This document shows positions 36,425-46,201 of a DNA stretch of 64,000 nt, piece after piece. The stretch is from positions 46,065,013 to 46,129,012 of the forward strand of contig OZ023213.1 in NCBI GenBank assembly GCA_963995525.1, given 5' to 3'. This DNA is from Escarpia spicata. Taxonomy: Eukaryota; Annelida; Polychaeta; Sabellida; Siboglinidae. The first letter of the stretch is position 1. Each line of letters begins with the position of its first letter. Below the pieces are notes generated by a model. The model saw only the letters and a program-made list of their open reading frames with translations. It was not told the DNA's origin and did not search any database. Made by a program: the position numbers and the translations under genes.

Positions 36425-36783
36425 AAGGTAAACAAGGAGTTGCTATGTACATCAGCAACAAACTCTCATACAAAGTTAGACCCGATCTCGATCCCAATGG
36501 CAATGATTTAATCATTCTTGTCGCTTACCATTCAACTGACCATCCCTCATCATCAACCTGTGCTTGTGTCTGTTGTCGAACCTGGATTCTGTCATCACCG
36601 GAAACTAACTCGGATTACACCAACCTGAATACACCAGGTTCGTTAGCTAAATGTGTAAACAACATAGTATCATCCTACAACTTCAAACAAGTAATATTAC
36701 AACCTACCCGGATAACTGAACACTTCAGTACGATCATTGATCTTACATTCACTAATATCGTGATCTCCATCCCTCCAACCTAA
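36425..36783 (+). mobile_element. LINE endonuclease fragment
   Basis: The plus-strand frame gives GVAMYISNKLSYKVR at its start and QVILQPTRITEHFSTIIDLT at its end, blocks of a jockey/CR1-type endonuclease. The stretch between is altered (a serine/cysteine-rich, probably shifted segment). It stops at TAA (36781-36783). It lies head to head with the minus-strand LINE fragment at 35935-36255. Confidence 0.75.
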
Positions 36784-38230
36784 TATCCAACTCTTCACTA
36801 TGCTGTCCAAATCACTTAATTTCTTCATGGTCTTATAGGATACTTCTCGAAAAACTTCCGAGCTACTCATTTAGTGCACGGGGGGGTGGGGTGGGGGCGT
36901 ACCTATAGGGTGACATATATTCCGCACACGTAATCTTAATGACATAGTTTGTGCTACTCTTCCTGCTGATTTACTCCGTCGGTTTGATGAACAGTTACGG
37001 ACTAAGCGCATTTCCTGCCATCAACCGATGTTAATCTGAAGCCCGTCCGACGTCCCAGGTCTGCTACTACTATTTACGTTGTTCTTTCGTAATATGTTCT
37101 ACCATCCTGACACGCGTTTCGTGCCCTCTCGCCAGAATAAGTGTTGCCACAACCTTTCCTGTTGGGACTGTGTCATTATAAGCCTTTGAAATGGCCACAG
37201 AATGTATCATTTTTGATCACAAAAACCGAATCGTTAACGAAAATGTTGCTTTCGCTAGTTGGCTAACGAGGGCATCATCTAGGGGAAAGAGTCATTATTT
37301 TATGAGCATTTGGGAAGTTCTACATTTGACGTCCTCCTCCTTATACAAAGGTTGGCGTTCTTCATATCGTTGATGGTGTAGTCACGACAGGTTAATTTTC
37401 ACGTGAGAACGTCCTTCTTCTTCGGACGATCTCGATCGCTTTTGTCCTGGTTGAACACCACCTACAGGTGTGTCTTCCACTTCGTTGTAATTTGCGTCAA
37501 CTGCTGTAGGTCCTATTAAATTAATTTAATACTCTCTATCATAGGCGGAGCCAAGGAGGCCTGGGTGGCATGTGTTCCCAAGACCTTTGAACGGGCCCAC
37601 GTGCACGTGCCCCGCAGACCCTTGGAAGTGTGCCCCCGTTTCAGGTTACAATAAGCTGAAGTTATGCGGCGACAAATTTTCAACAGCCAGCGGCCAGCGA
37701 AAAATTGTATACCTTTAGTTCGGACGCCAGTGGAAGTTTTTGTGTCCCCCTAGAATTTATACCCTCTCTGAATCCGCCCCTAACTATCGATGTTCCCATG
37801 AGGGACCAAGTAAATAGGCGCGTAAGACTACGTGGACGTTATAGACCGGACTACGATATCTGGCGGGTCAATCAACTAAATAATGTAACACGGGAAGAGG
37901 ACGTGGCCGAGAAATAGCCCTATTTTTGTGACATCAGCTGTGGATGACGTCTGACTTTCGAAAACGACTTATTGTGTACAGTTGTAGACATTTTTATACA
38001 AGACTAAAGACACGTTACACGTTACGTAATCCATGGTCCCACCATATATATAACTATGGATCCCGGGAAATGTACAGCATTCCCTGGCGGACAGTTTAGG
38101 AGAATCATTAATTATCCAACAGGTGGCGCTATCGGTCGAAAATGCGAAAAGTGCCTCTTTTTTAAATTGCTGCACAATTAATAAATAAAAATTTCGTTGT
38201 TTGTTCATTTCGAAACTTGGACAGTACTAA
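36784..38230. other. Interval with MITE-like block, otherwise no gene
   Basis: No gene recognised. A G-rich run lies at 36879-36898. A candidate MITE (37541-37785) is listed separately. Confidence 0.35.
37541..37785. mobile_element. Possible MITE with GGCGGATYCA-type ends
   Basis: The left end reads TAGGCGGAGCCAAGGAGG and the right end, on the minus strand, TTAGGGGCGGATTCAGAGAGG, so the ends are imperfect inverted repeats about 245 bp apart. Similar AGGGGYGGATCCAG ends occur on many non-autonomous DNA transposons. A single related end (AGGGGTGGATCCAGAAATTG) occurs at 47963. No coding capacity. Weak call. Confidence 0.35.
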
Positions 38231-38231
38231 A

Positions 38232-38265
38232 ATGAAGATGTTGCAACGGTACATTCGAGCGATGA
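38232..38265 (+). CDS. Candidate first coding exon (11 codons)
   Basis: ATG at 38232 in AAAATGA context encodes MKMLQRYIRAM and one base more, then a perfect donor GTAAGT at 38266. The peptide is short, basic and without acidic residues, as in the start of mitochondrial targeting sequences. I cannot show which downstream exon it joins; the exon set at 43.3-46.2 kb on the same strand is a possible partner. Such a short exon could arise by chance. Confidence 0.25.
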
Positions 38266-39135
38266 GTAAGTAAGTGCACTATTCGAGTTTTATTCCATTG
38301 CCCTGGGGTCTTGCATGCAGTATGGGCATGGGTAGGGATCCTGGGGACGGGGCTGGGTAGGGATCCTGGGGACGGGGCTGGGCCTTGCCCCTGGCTTCGA
38401 AATTCGATGCCGCCATTTTGACATTGTCGAAGTTAGAAATTACGTCATAACACGTCGCTTTTTTGCCGGTAGCCAGAGACCTCAATTTCTTCTTGGTTGT
38501 GCTTCAGTCCAGGAGCAAAAGAGCGCCGTTAGAGAAATTCAGACAAGCATTAATACACGACTAATAACCTAGCGTGCGCACCCAACCCTGACCGTATGAC
38601 TCCTAAGGAGTGTTGGCCAGTACTCAACCAAGACCAAGACCAAGACGGATTCACGGTTCCGACGCCATCTTGACCTAGATCAGAGTTGCGGGTAAATAAA
38701 CGCACGTGGTTACGATAACAAAGCAAAACAAACTTATTTAAGATGGCGGATGCCAATATATGGTAGAACCGTGAATCCGTGTATTTCTTTAGCCCTCTCG
38801 CCGATGCTGCCACCTCACGGCGCCTGGATAATCGAGGCTACTCAGATAACAAAACAGAAACACAAAGAAAATATATGTCTTGCCGGTTTTCGATCAGTTT
38901 ACATATAACGTTGAATATCAGTTCAAGTATTATTAAAGTTAAGCAATTACAAAGTTATTACAATAAAATAGTTCAATCAGACGTACTTCACTTCCTTCAC
39001 TCCTTTGTCGAAAGAATTGTCGTAGCAACCTTTTACTACGAGTTTCTGGGAAGCTCAGCTCAGCCACAGGTATTTTGAACTTTGATTGGCGATCAAATAT
39101 TTTTCACTGTTACTCAGTGTTAGTGTTAGGCTATT
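38266..39135. other. Interval without recognised gene
   Basis: It contains a short direct repeat of GGGTAGGGATCCTGGGGACG (38330 and 38356, period about 26 bp). Nothing else recognised. Confidence 0.35.
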
Positions 39136-39139
39136 AAAA

Positions 39140-39456
39140 AAGAAGGTAAGTTCTTATATAGCGCAGTATCCAGTCCTCAGGACTACTCAAAGCACTTACT
39201 CCCTGGCCGACCTGTCCAATCGAACACCATCTCAACTTCTCTGGGAAGCATCCAGCCACGCTGCAATTAATGCGTGAAGACTATTCGTACACAAATATCC
39301 ACCACTGTCTATTGCCAGGTACTCATTTATACAGCTGAGTGAACTGGAGCAATGCATAATTAACGAACTTGCCCAAGGTTCGACACTGCCGCACAGTATT
39401 CGAACCCGGGTTCTCTCGGTTGAGAGTCCGAAGATTTAGCCACTGCACCATGGCGC
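39140..39456 (-). mobile_element. SINE family 1, copy 4 (best-kept tRNA head)
   Basis: On the minus strand the head reads ATGGTGCAGTGGCTAAATC (box A) and CCGGGTTCGAATACTG (box B), so a tRNA origin is clear. Body and tail match copies 1-3, ending in AGTCCTGAGGACTGGATACT and GCGCTATATAAGAACTT at about 39150. Essentially full length, about 310 bp. Confidence 0.88.
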
Positions 39457-40269
39457 TACACATATTACCGGTACCTGACAGCCTGGTGGTGTACTGGTGG
39501 GCACGCAAATCGTGCGTCCTAATGTTTTATGGCATTTTTACAAAACCTGATCAAATTCTTCTCCAAGATATATCCATGTGATAAATATCTACTCTGGTAC
39601 ATATGCTGTCAAATTTGTGCAAACAGACTGTTATAAAAGTTATTTTGAGTGAAGTACTTACAAAAATAGACTGGTGGAATCCAAATCTTGTAAGACGTTG
39701 ATTAAAAACTGTGCGTCCTATCTGCGCTGTGTAAATAGCTTTATGGCCAGAGCGTGTAACGTGAATCATTGTGAAGTCGGGCATTAAAATGTTATTTAAA
39801 TAGGCTAAGAACATTAAGAATGCGAGATTTCAGTGACACAGTTTTTGACTTGGCATAAATTTTCCGGTCATGAGTATACTGGTTAAAGGAGGGTAACGAA
39901 TCCGATGATGTCACGAGGGCATAGGCGTAGATTCTTGGACCAGTGAGTGTTCTCAATGTATAGATACATTTTAAGTCACTGTTCATATATTACTGGCTTT
40001 CTGGCACATGTCATCTCGGTCTTGGAATTCATTTAATGTAGTAGGTGTTGGGCATGTGGGGTCTTTTCTGTTACTATGATATACTAATGCCTTGTTCCGC
40101 AATTATGTGCTGCTGTATGCAGGTAAATTACTTTGTGTCCTTCAATTATCATGAGCATAATTTGATACTGAGAGCAGATAAATTCAATTCGCAGTAGTGG
40201 GTGGGTAGGTACGAATAACAAAAGCATGTTTTTTATTATTAATTGATAATTCTGTTTTCTTTGTTTCAG

Positions 40270-40505
40270 CCGCACAACAAAAAAGAGAAACAAGGTAAAC
40301 AGATGTTCGTCGACCTGCCACATGTGGGACATTATTATGAGGACATGTCTCCCAACTGGTGCATTCTCCCATGTTACCCACATATGAAATGAACTCAGGA
40401 GTATCTCTGGTTAAAGAATAAGTACATGATGAATTCTTGGTGACATTCTGGGGCCGTTTTGGTCGGAGATATTGTACCACGAAATACACAGTTAAAACGG
40501 TTAGT
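40270..40505 (+). pseudogene. Possible decayed exon
   Basis: A strong acceptor (TTCTGTTTTCTTTGTTTCAG) ends at 40269. One frame after it stays protein-like for about 75 codons: KQMFVDLPHVGHYYEDMSP, then TGA, TQEYLWLKNKYMMNSW, TGA, HSGAVLVGDIVPRNTQ. I do not recognise the product. Either a pseudo-exon, a mobile-element scrap, or chance. Confidence 0.25.
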
Positions 40506-40712
40506 GTGAGTCATTGTTTACGGATAAGTTATAGGCAACCAACATAACCCCAAGGTATCATCAAGAATTCTTGGTGCACCTATTCCTACAGATCTATACA
40601 GTTCATATATGGGTGGCATGACACCCTTAGTTGGGAGAAATGTCCCAATTGGGTCTTTGGACTATGCCTACATTCAGGCCAATAGGCAAAGATGGTCTAT
40701 ACCTCAGAATAG

Positions 40713-41480
40713 GTACAGTCATTTGTCAAGTTATCATTTGCCCAGCAGTCATTCGCCCAGTGGTCATTTACCCAGATTCCAAGTGTGAAAAGGGTTATTT
40801 GCTCACTTGTGAAAATATAAAATAAATTAATTGAAAGTTGCAAGCTATATATAATTATTGTTTATTCCAACTTTAATATATATTAAAAAAAAAATTATTT
40901 TATTTTATTTTAACATTAGAGAAATAGAAGATATATATAATATTGATAATTGCCCAGCGTAAACGTAACATAACAAGAGCATTAAGTAACTTGTACATGT
41001 GCAACTTAGGAGTCGTACACCTGCACGAATGGATCTAATTCAGATGAATGCAATGCCCAATGCCATTCAGAAACTCCTCAACAGTTGTACGCCTTTCAGC
41101 TACGTCTCTGCATAGGTTGAATACTCACTCCTGGAATGTCTGTATATATATATATATATATATTCTGAAAGGCATTTGGCATTGCATTAATCTGAATTAG
41201 ATCCATTCGTGCAGGTGCACGACTCCTAAGTTCTACATGTATAAGTTACTTGTTGGTCTTGTCATGTTACACTTACGCTGGGCAATCATCTTAACATTAT
41301 ATATATTGTGAATTGTTTGTAAATACTCACTTACCAAATAAACGAAAGATAGGTTTGCAACTTTCACGTCATTTATTATTAATTTTTTACAACCGGGCAA
41401 ATGACCGTTTTGACACTTGGGAGCTGGGCTAACGACCACTGGACAATTCCAAATGACCTAGACCACAAATTACCTACATC
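40713..41480. repeat. Fold-back palindrome (arms about 330-360 bp)
   Basis: The left arm (40713-41075) and the minus strand of the right arm (41150-41480) share, in order, CATTTGCCCAG-type motifs, CCAAGTGTNAAAA, GAAAGTTGCAA, ATTGCCCAGCGTAA, GTAACTT, ACTTAGGAGTCGT and GCACGAATGGATCTAATTCAG. About 75 bp lie between the arms, including a (TA)n run at 41141-41163. Near the outer ends a 14-15-bp motif (GTCATTTGCCCAGT) recurs. It has no coding capacity; probably a fold-back transposon or palindromic MITE. Confidence 0.8.
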
Positions 41481-42613
41481 GCACAGAAGATGCACCCAGC
41501 TCTGTGCATAACGAACTCGGCATGGATTCAGTACCGCCCATGTTATTTTTTTGATGTCAACGACTGAGATACGGTTTCTTCCCGACACTGGTAAGCTCTG
41601 GCAACAGTTTCTCGTGAACTTGATCGATGTGTTCCAATATTTGTTACATTTGCGTAGACATACTGGTGTTACATGAATTGGTCATAGTTAACGGAATATG
41701 TCATTTTGCAAAGAAACCGGATCAAATCGTTATCAAATGTAACAATATTCTAAATCACTAGCCGTTATTTAATCAATGCAATGCAATGCTTACAATTTTG
41801 TAAAAAACAACACTGACAACCAAAGCTATCTCACAAATTGGTCATGGCGGCTATAAATAGCCTCGTTCTACAGTAATACTTAACACATTAATAAACTGCA
41901 CAGAGCCGTTCGTTAACTTTCCTGTAGTATTTAAATAATTGCATGTATTAAAAAAAAACGTCAAACATGAAGTATGTTTCTATCACCATCATAATTTTTT
42001 ACGAATTCTTATGTGCTAGTGCTGCCACATTGTGCACAAAGTACTAAAAACGTCTCATTAACTTTACGTAATTTTTTTGAAAATTTAAAATTATTTGAGA
42101 GCCACTGAATTATACTCAATGAAAAATATATCCAACTAATACCAGTAAGAATTCAAGGCATATGCTAAGGGTGACCAATTTGTGATAGTGACCAAACCAT
42201 ATAAAGTCATAGTTTTGGCTAAGAAAATAAGTCACAGGAAATAAAGCCACAACATAATTTCATTCAAAGACTCTACACTAAGTACAAAGTTTTGCAATTA
42301 TTCACTGATAATTCAGCAAAATAAAGTTTGATTATTCTGAAGAAATTCTGCCATAATCTTGCATATTCTCACAGATAAATGAACACAACAATGTTTGATG
42401 TGCGATTACAAAGAGCATTTCTGAAGAAATTGTGACAGTCTTTACATTTTCATTGATATTTGAGCACAAGTGAGATTTATCGGTGACGTTTTTTCTCAGA
42501 CTTAAGCACTGAAGATGTTGTTATCTTTTTAAGTTTAAGTTAATTTTGATTATTTAAACGAATATGTAATATTTCCACTCATATTAAATACAGAGAACTC
42601 TAAATATAAAATA
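41481..42613. other. AT-rich interval, no gene recognised
   Basis: No domain, repeat or RNA gene was recognised. Confidence 0.35.
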
Positions 42614-42645
42614 GTGAATTTATTTTGGTTCTTTCTCGGACGGCA

Positions 42646-42883
42646 GTATCCGTGTGGAAATGGATTATGTCCAGAAAAATTCCAGACTCGAGATCGATAT
42701 ACTAGTATTGTATGCCCTTGGATGGGTACTAATGCTGCATTCCAGTGGGCTCGTTTATATTATAAACACCACTTGGTGAACTCAAAATTTCAGGAGCAGC
42801 CCGAGTTTATGACTGGTAAATTTATGCAAGTAGGTCAAGTAGGCATTGGGAAGTTATACTCAAGATTTACAAGAGCTCATTAG
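42646..42883 (+). CDS. Unidentified ORF or exon next to the 6.5-kb element
   Basis: The frame (open from 42614) encodes YPCGNGLCPEKFQTRDRYTS, WMGTNAAFQWARLYYKHHLV and EQPEFMTGKFMQ, which looks protein-coding in composition. A possible acceptor (GGACGGCAG) precedes 42646 and possible donors (GTAGGT) lie at about 42835-42845. The frame ends at TAG, whose last bases form the CATTAG direct repeat bordering the element at 42884. I do not recognise the family. It could be an upstream exon of the gene at 43.3-46.2 kb or a remnant of another element. Confidence 0.35.
42878..42883 (+). repeat. Left copy of 6-bp target-site duplication CATTAG
   Basis: CATTAG stands immediately before the left inverted-repeat end TATGGAACG (42884) and again immediately after the right end (49368-49373). 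Confidence 0.7.
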
Positions 42884-43378
42884 TATGGAACGATATTAGG
42901 GCCATAATTCAACAATGCTACATTGTTGATTTCTGACTTTCGTTTATCCATTTACGCCGAGATTGTCGAATTCTGACTTTCGATTATCCCTTTACGCTGT
43001 CATTGTGCAAGATTTTGGTCAAATAATTCACTAGAATGGCGTTTGGTCAAATATTTCTCCAAAAGATTTTCTCCAAAATATTTTCTCGAAAAGAAGTTCT
43101 CGAAAAGATTATCTGGCACAAATTGCACTCAGTGACCTAAGGTAAGCTAAGCTGTGCTGCCCCCTAGCGAACTACACCAACTTGCAAATACTGAAGTATC
43201 CCTTGCAAGTCAGGCCAAAGCAATTATATAATTGCTTTGGTCAGGCCTTGCGCTGTCGTAATGTACATACTACTTATATCGAGCATTTTTCACCCACGTT
43301 ATGAGCTGTTTTATCAAAGTTGGAGTTTAGAAGAACTCAAAGTCGATGAACGGAAGAAACGAAGTGCCAAGCAGTCTG
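42884..43378 (+). repeat. Left terminal inverted repeat of the 6.5-kb element
   Basis: It contains a 40-bp direct repeat (TTCTGACTTTCG at 42931 and 42971), a run of TTTTCTCCAAAA and TTCTCGAAAAG motifs (about 43055-43110), a 26-bp perfect palindrome at 43215-43240, and the first part of the exon-like frame SWSLEELKVDERKK. Homology with the right arm ends after CCAAGCAGTC. Confidence 0.85.
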
Positions 43379-43407
43379 CCAGAAAACGCGAATTGTTTGT
43401 CAGGAAG
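43320..43407 (+). CDS. Unidentified spliced gene, third-last exon
   Basis: It encodes WSLEELKVDERKKRSAKQSA and RKRELFVRK, a highly basic, probably helical segment. The donor is AAG/GTTGGT at 43408; the acceptor (TTTTATCAAAG at 43319) is weak, so the start is uncertain. The donor phase fits the next exon exactly, giving an open frame across the junction. The first 59 bases lie in the left inverted repeat, and the right arm carries the same coding segment on the other strand with one in-frame stop. Confidence 0.4.
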
Positions 43408-43789
43408 GTTGGTACTGTGTGTGAGCGATAATTCATGATGTTTCGAAAACTGTCAATCATAATATTTATTCGTACTATAACGTGTACAATTCAGTGAAAG
43501 CAACGTATACATCAATCTAATATGTATATAAAACGGTCAGTGCAGCCAGTCTCGTCTATGAAGCATGAGCGTCTATGCCATGAATGGGGGAGGCTGTTTT
43601 TAAGTGAATATTATTAAACTTTAAAGATAAAAACAGTGTGGAGTCTCCCATCACAAAGTGATTTGTTTTGTATTTTGTTGACATTATGTAAATTGTTATT
43701 GTAAAATTTGTATCTGAGTATTTGTTTTCATATTTGGTAGTTCTAGTTGTTTCCAGCGCTTGGCAATGTTCTATTAACTGACTAGTCTG

Positions 43790-44078
43790 TATTATTGTGG
43801 TTACAATGTAATGGTCTTATGAGGTCTCATTCTTTATATGCTGGCACTGAGGGTGGTCACTACCAGGATGCTTGTCGTCCTCAATGGTTCTTTTACGTCC
43901 CAAATTGAGACGGGACCTACATTAATGTGATCAACGAGCCACGAGGGATACACAGTCCCCAATTTTGAGTCAGATTTTTACACCAAATATCATACCTGCT
44001 CGGTCCAAGTTTTCGAACTCAGAGCACTGGCATGCCAGGCGGATGTGCTAACCACTACACCAGCCACACTCTCTGTAT
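43790..44078 (-). mobile_element. SINE of a second tRNA-derived family
   Basis: On the minus strand the head reads GGCTGGTGTAGTGGTTAGC (box A) and GAGTTCGAAAAC (box B); the body continues with ATTTGGTGTAAAAATCTGAC, GGTCCCGTCTCAATTTGGG and ACGTAAAAGAACC. It differs from family 1. It lies in an intron of the exon set inside the 6.5-kb element. Confidence 0.75.
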
Positions 44079-44338
44079 AATTTGTTTCTGCTGTTGGGAT
44101 AAATTAAATGCATCCTTACCTTACCTAAGATGGGAGGGTGTGTTTCTATATTTCATAAAAACCAGCACAAACCCTTGGAGTAACATACACTATCGAGAGG
44201 AATGCGGGGGTACCAGCCCAGCCTGATCACAGTGCTTTCTTCTATATCATGAGCAGTCTTACTCCAAAACCACTATACTTTATCTTAGTCACATATTGAA
44301 CATAAGTTGGGATAATGTCATTGTTTTTCATTTTACAG

Positions 44339-44505
44339 GTTAATGAAGAGGAGCTCAGCATGAAACTGCCGCAGAATAACATGTATAGGGACGTACATGG
44401 TGGTATGCACCAACTACCCAAATTTACACTGGGGAGTCTAGAGGAATACTTATCCCAGTACGGAAAGAAGCTGGAGGAAAAGAGCAAGTCTCTATACAAA
44501 GAAAG
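44339..44505 (+). CDS. Unidentified spliced gene, second-last exon
   Basis: Clear exon: acceptor TTGTTTTTCATTTTACAG ends at 44338 and a consensus donor AAAG/GTGAGT starts at 44506. The 55 codons plus 2 bases encode VNEEELSMKLPQNNMYRDV, GGMHQLPKFTLGSLEEYLSQ and YGKKLEEKSKSLYKE. The C-terminal half is charged and probably helical or coiled. It joins the flanking exons in phase. I do not recognise the protein family; it has no transposase feature. It lies inside the 6.5-kb inverted-repeat element. Confidence 0.6.
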
Positions 44506-44879
44506 GTGAGTTATCTGAACATTAAACTAAAAGGACTGTAGGATTAAAGGTAAATGCGAATAACCATATGAGCTTAGTAGTTTGTACGTCCCTGTCAAAT
44601 ATGATACTGCCTTGATGAAATAATAGTTTTCTTTGTCAATGGATACCAGCAGGCTTATTTGTAAGAGGTTTGGCAAATTTCTATGTGTTAAATGTAAGAA
44701 CAAACATTCAAAACCTAACAATAAATTATTCAGGACCAGTATTCAGGAATACCCTGCCTCATAAACTTAGAATACTCCTGACCATTAACCAGTTTAAAAG
44801 AAACCTAACAGCTCCTTACTCGTGAATTATTATTGATATTACATTATATACGTGTCTGGGTAAATATATATATAGGTGA

Positions 44880-46180
44880 AGCACAATACTGGGCCAAAAA
44901 AAGAGGACTGGACAGCAAAAACAAAGTCTTAGATGGTAACCAAAATAAATCTACACCTAAAATTAAAGATAAGATATTTTTACTCACTGTTATGTGGCAC
45001 AATGCCAAGTGAAGTTCACGATGAAAGTTACATGGTGTCTTTTAACAAAAATATGAGAATGTGAAACACTTCAGAAATCAAAATTTGCTTGACTGATGTA
45101 TGCTAGTACCTCATCAGAATCCAACCAAGACTTTTAAAATGTTAAGAATGATCAGAGCACTCTGGACGTGAAATGGTGGACACTGTAACTTACGTTATCC
45201 ACCAAATTGTCCACAACCAACATTTGTTTAAACAACAATAAACAGGCAGGATGCCTTTTTTGTGTCTCTTCTTTCTTCATGGGCCTAAGATACAGCACAA
45301 ATGTTATCAACAGGAACTGTCCACAAAGAAGCTTGTTATGGAGTAAATATAGCATATTTTAATATGCACATTTAAATATACATTTGTTTTCATACACATT
45401 TTAATAATAACATCTTGGACATGAAAAACTCGGTTAACTTCTGCACTTGTATATTATACCCAGCGTATCAACAAAGACATATTAATACACTTTTAAAAAG
45501 TGTTTAGCATATGGCGATGACTCTAAAATAAATTTATAAAATAAATGATTCATTCTTGAAGAAGGTAGACATACATATTATGAACCTTTGAATACTTGAC
45601 GAGGAAAATACACTGTTAGAAAATACACCTCATCTTGTCATTTCCAACATACACTTTGATCATTAAACCTCAGGCTTAAAATGTCAAACATGAATATGTG
45701 TAGTAGTTACACATGGCAGACAGTTACATGAATTTATATACTGAAAAAAAAAAAATATATAAATGCACTTTATTGATTAGCAGAATTTAAATCAGTTAAT
45801 AATACTGACTAAGATCAAGCGTCACTGTAATGAAATTGAACAATTTAAAATTGCTGTAATGACAATAAACACCTAGTAAAGAAAAATAGTTAACATACAC
45901 CGTTTTGAAAAATAGCATAATCCACTAATGTCTGCATGCTGTATCAACCCACCCCCTTTCTCCACCCGGTAAACACTGACTGTTCCCAAGAAGTAAGATA
46001 TCAAGATGTATAGATGCAGCTGTAGTAGAACATTTCTTGCTGCCTTTTTCTTGTGAAATGCTGCAGATCATACATGAAACATTATTTTATATTTACTGAT
46101 TATGACAATGAACAACTCCATAATTATTTCCTCCCAACGCTACTATGATGCCTGTTTTTGTTTACTGAATATATGTTTTT
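44880..46180. other. Intron-like AT-rich interval
   Basis: It lies between the second-last and last candidate exons. Nothing with coding features was recognised. Confidence 0.4.
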
Positions 46181-46188
46181 CTTTACAG

Positions 46189-46201
46189 GAGATTGAACTA
46201 G
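46189..46201 (+). CDS. Unidentified spliced gene, last coding codons
   Basis: Acceptor TATGTTTTTCTTTACAG ends at 46188. The next 13 bases complete the split arginine codon of the previous exon and read R-L-N then TAG, so the predicted protein ends YKERRLN. The phase match and the good acceptor support it, but it is very short. Confidence 0.5.

Noticed and set aside
39370..39456. tRNA gene (minus strand)
   Set aside because: Same SINE family, and the tRNA-like part runs straight into the shared SINE body.
43237..43319. Upstream extension of the exon-like frame in the left arm (MVRPCAVVMYILLIS...)
   Set aside because: This part is AT-rich, spans the palindrome, and in the right arm is interrupted by a stop; a splice acceptor at 43319 explains the coding part better.
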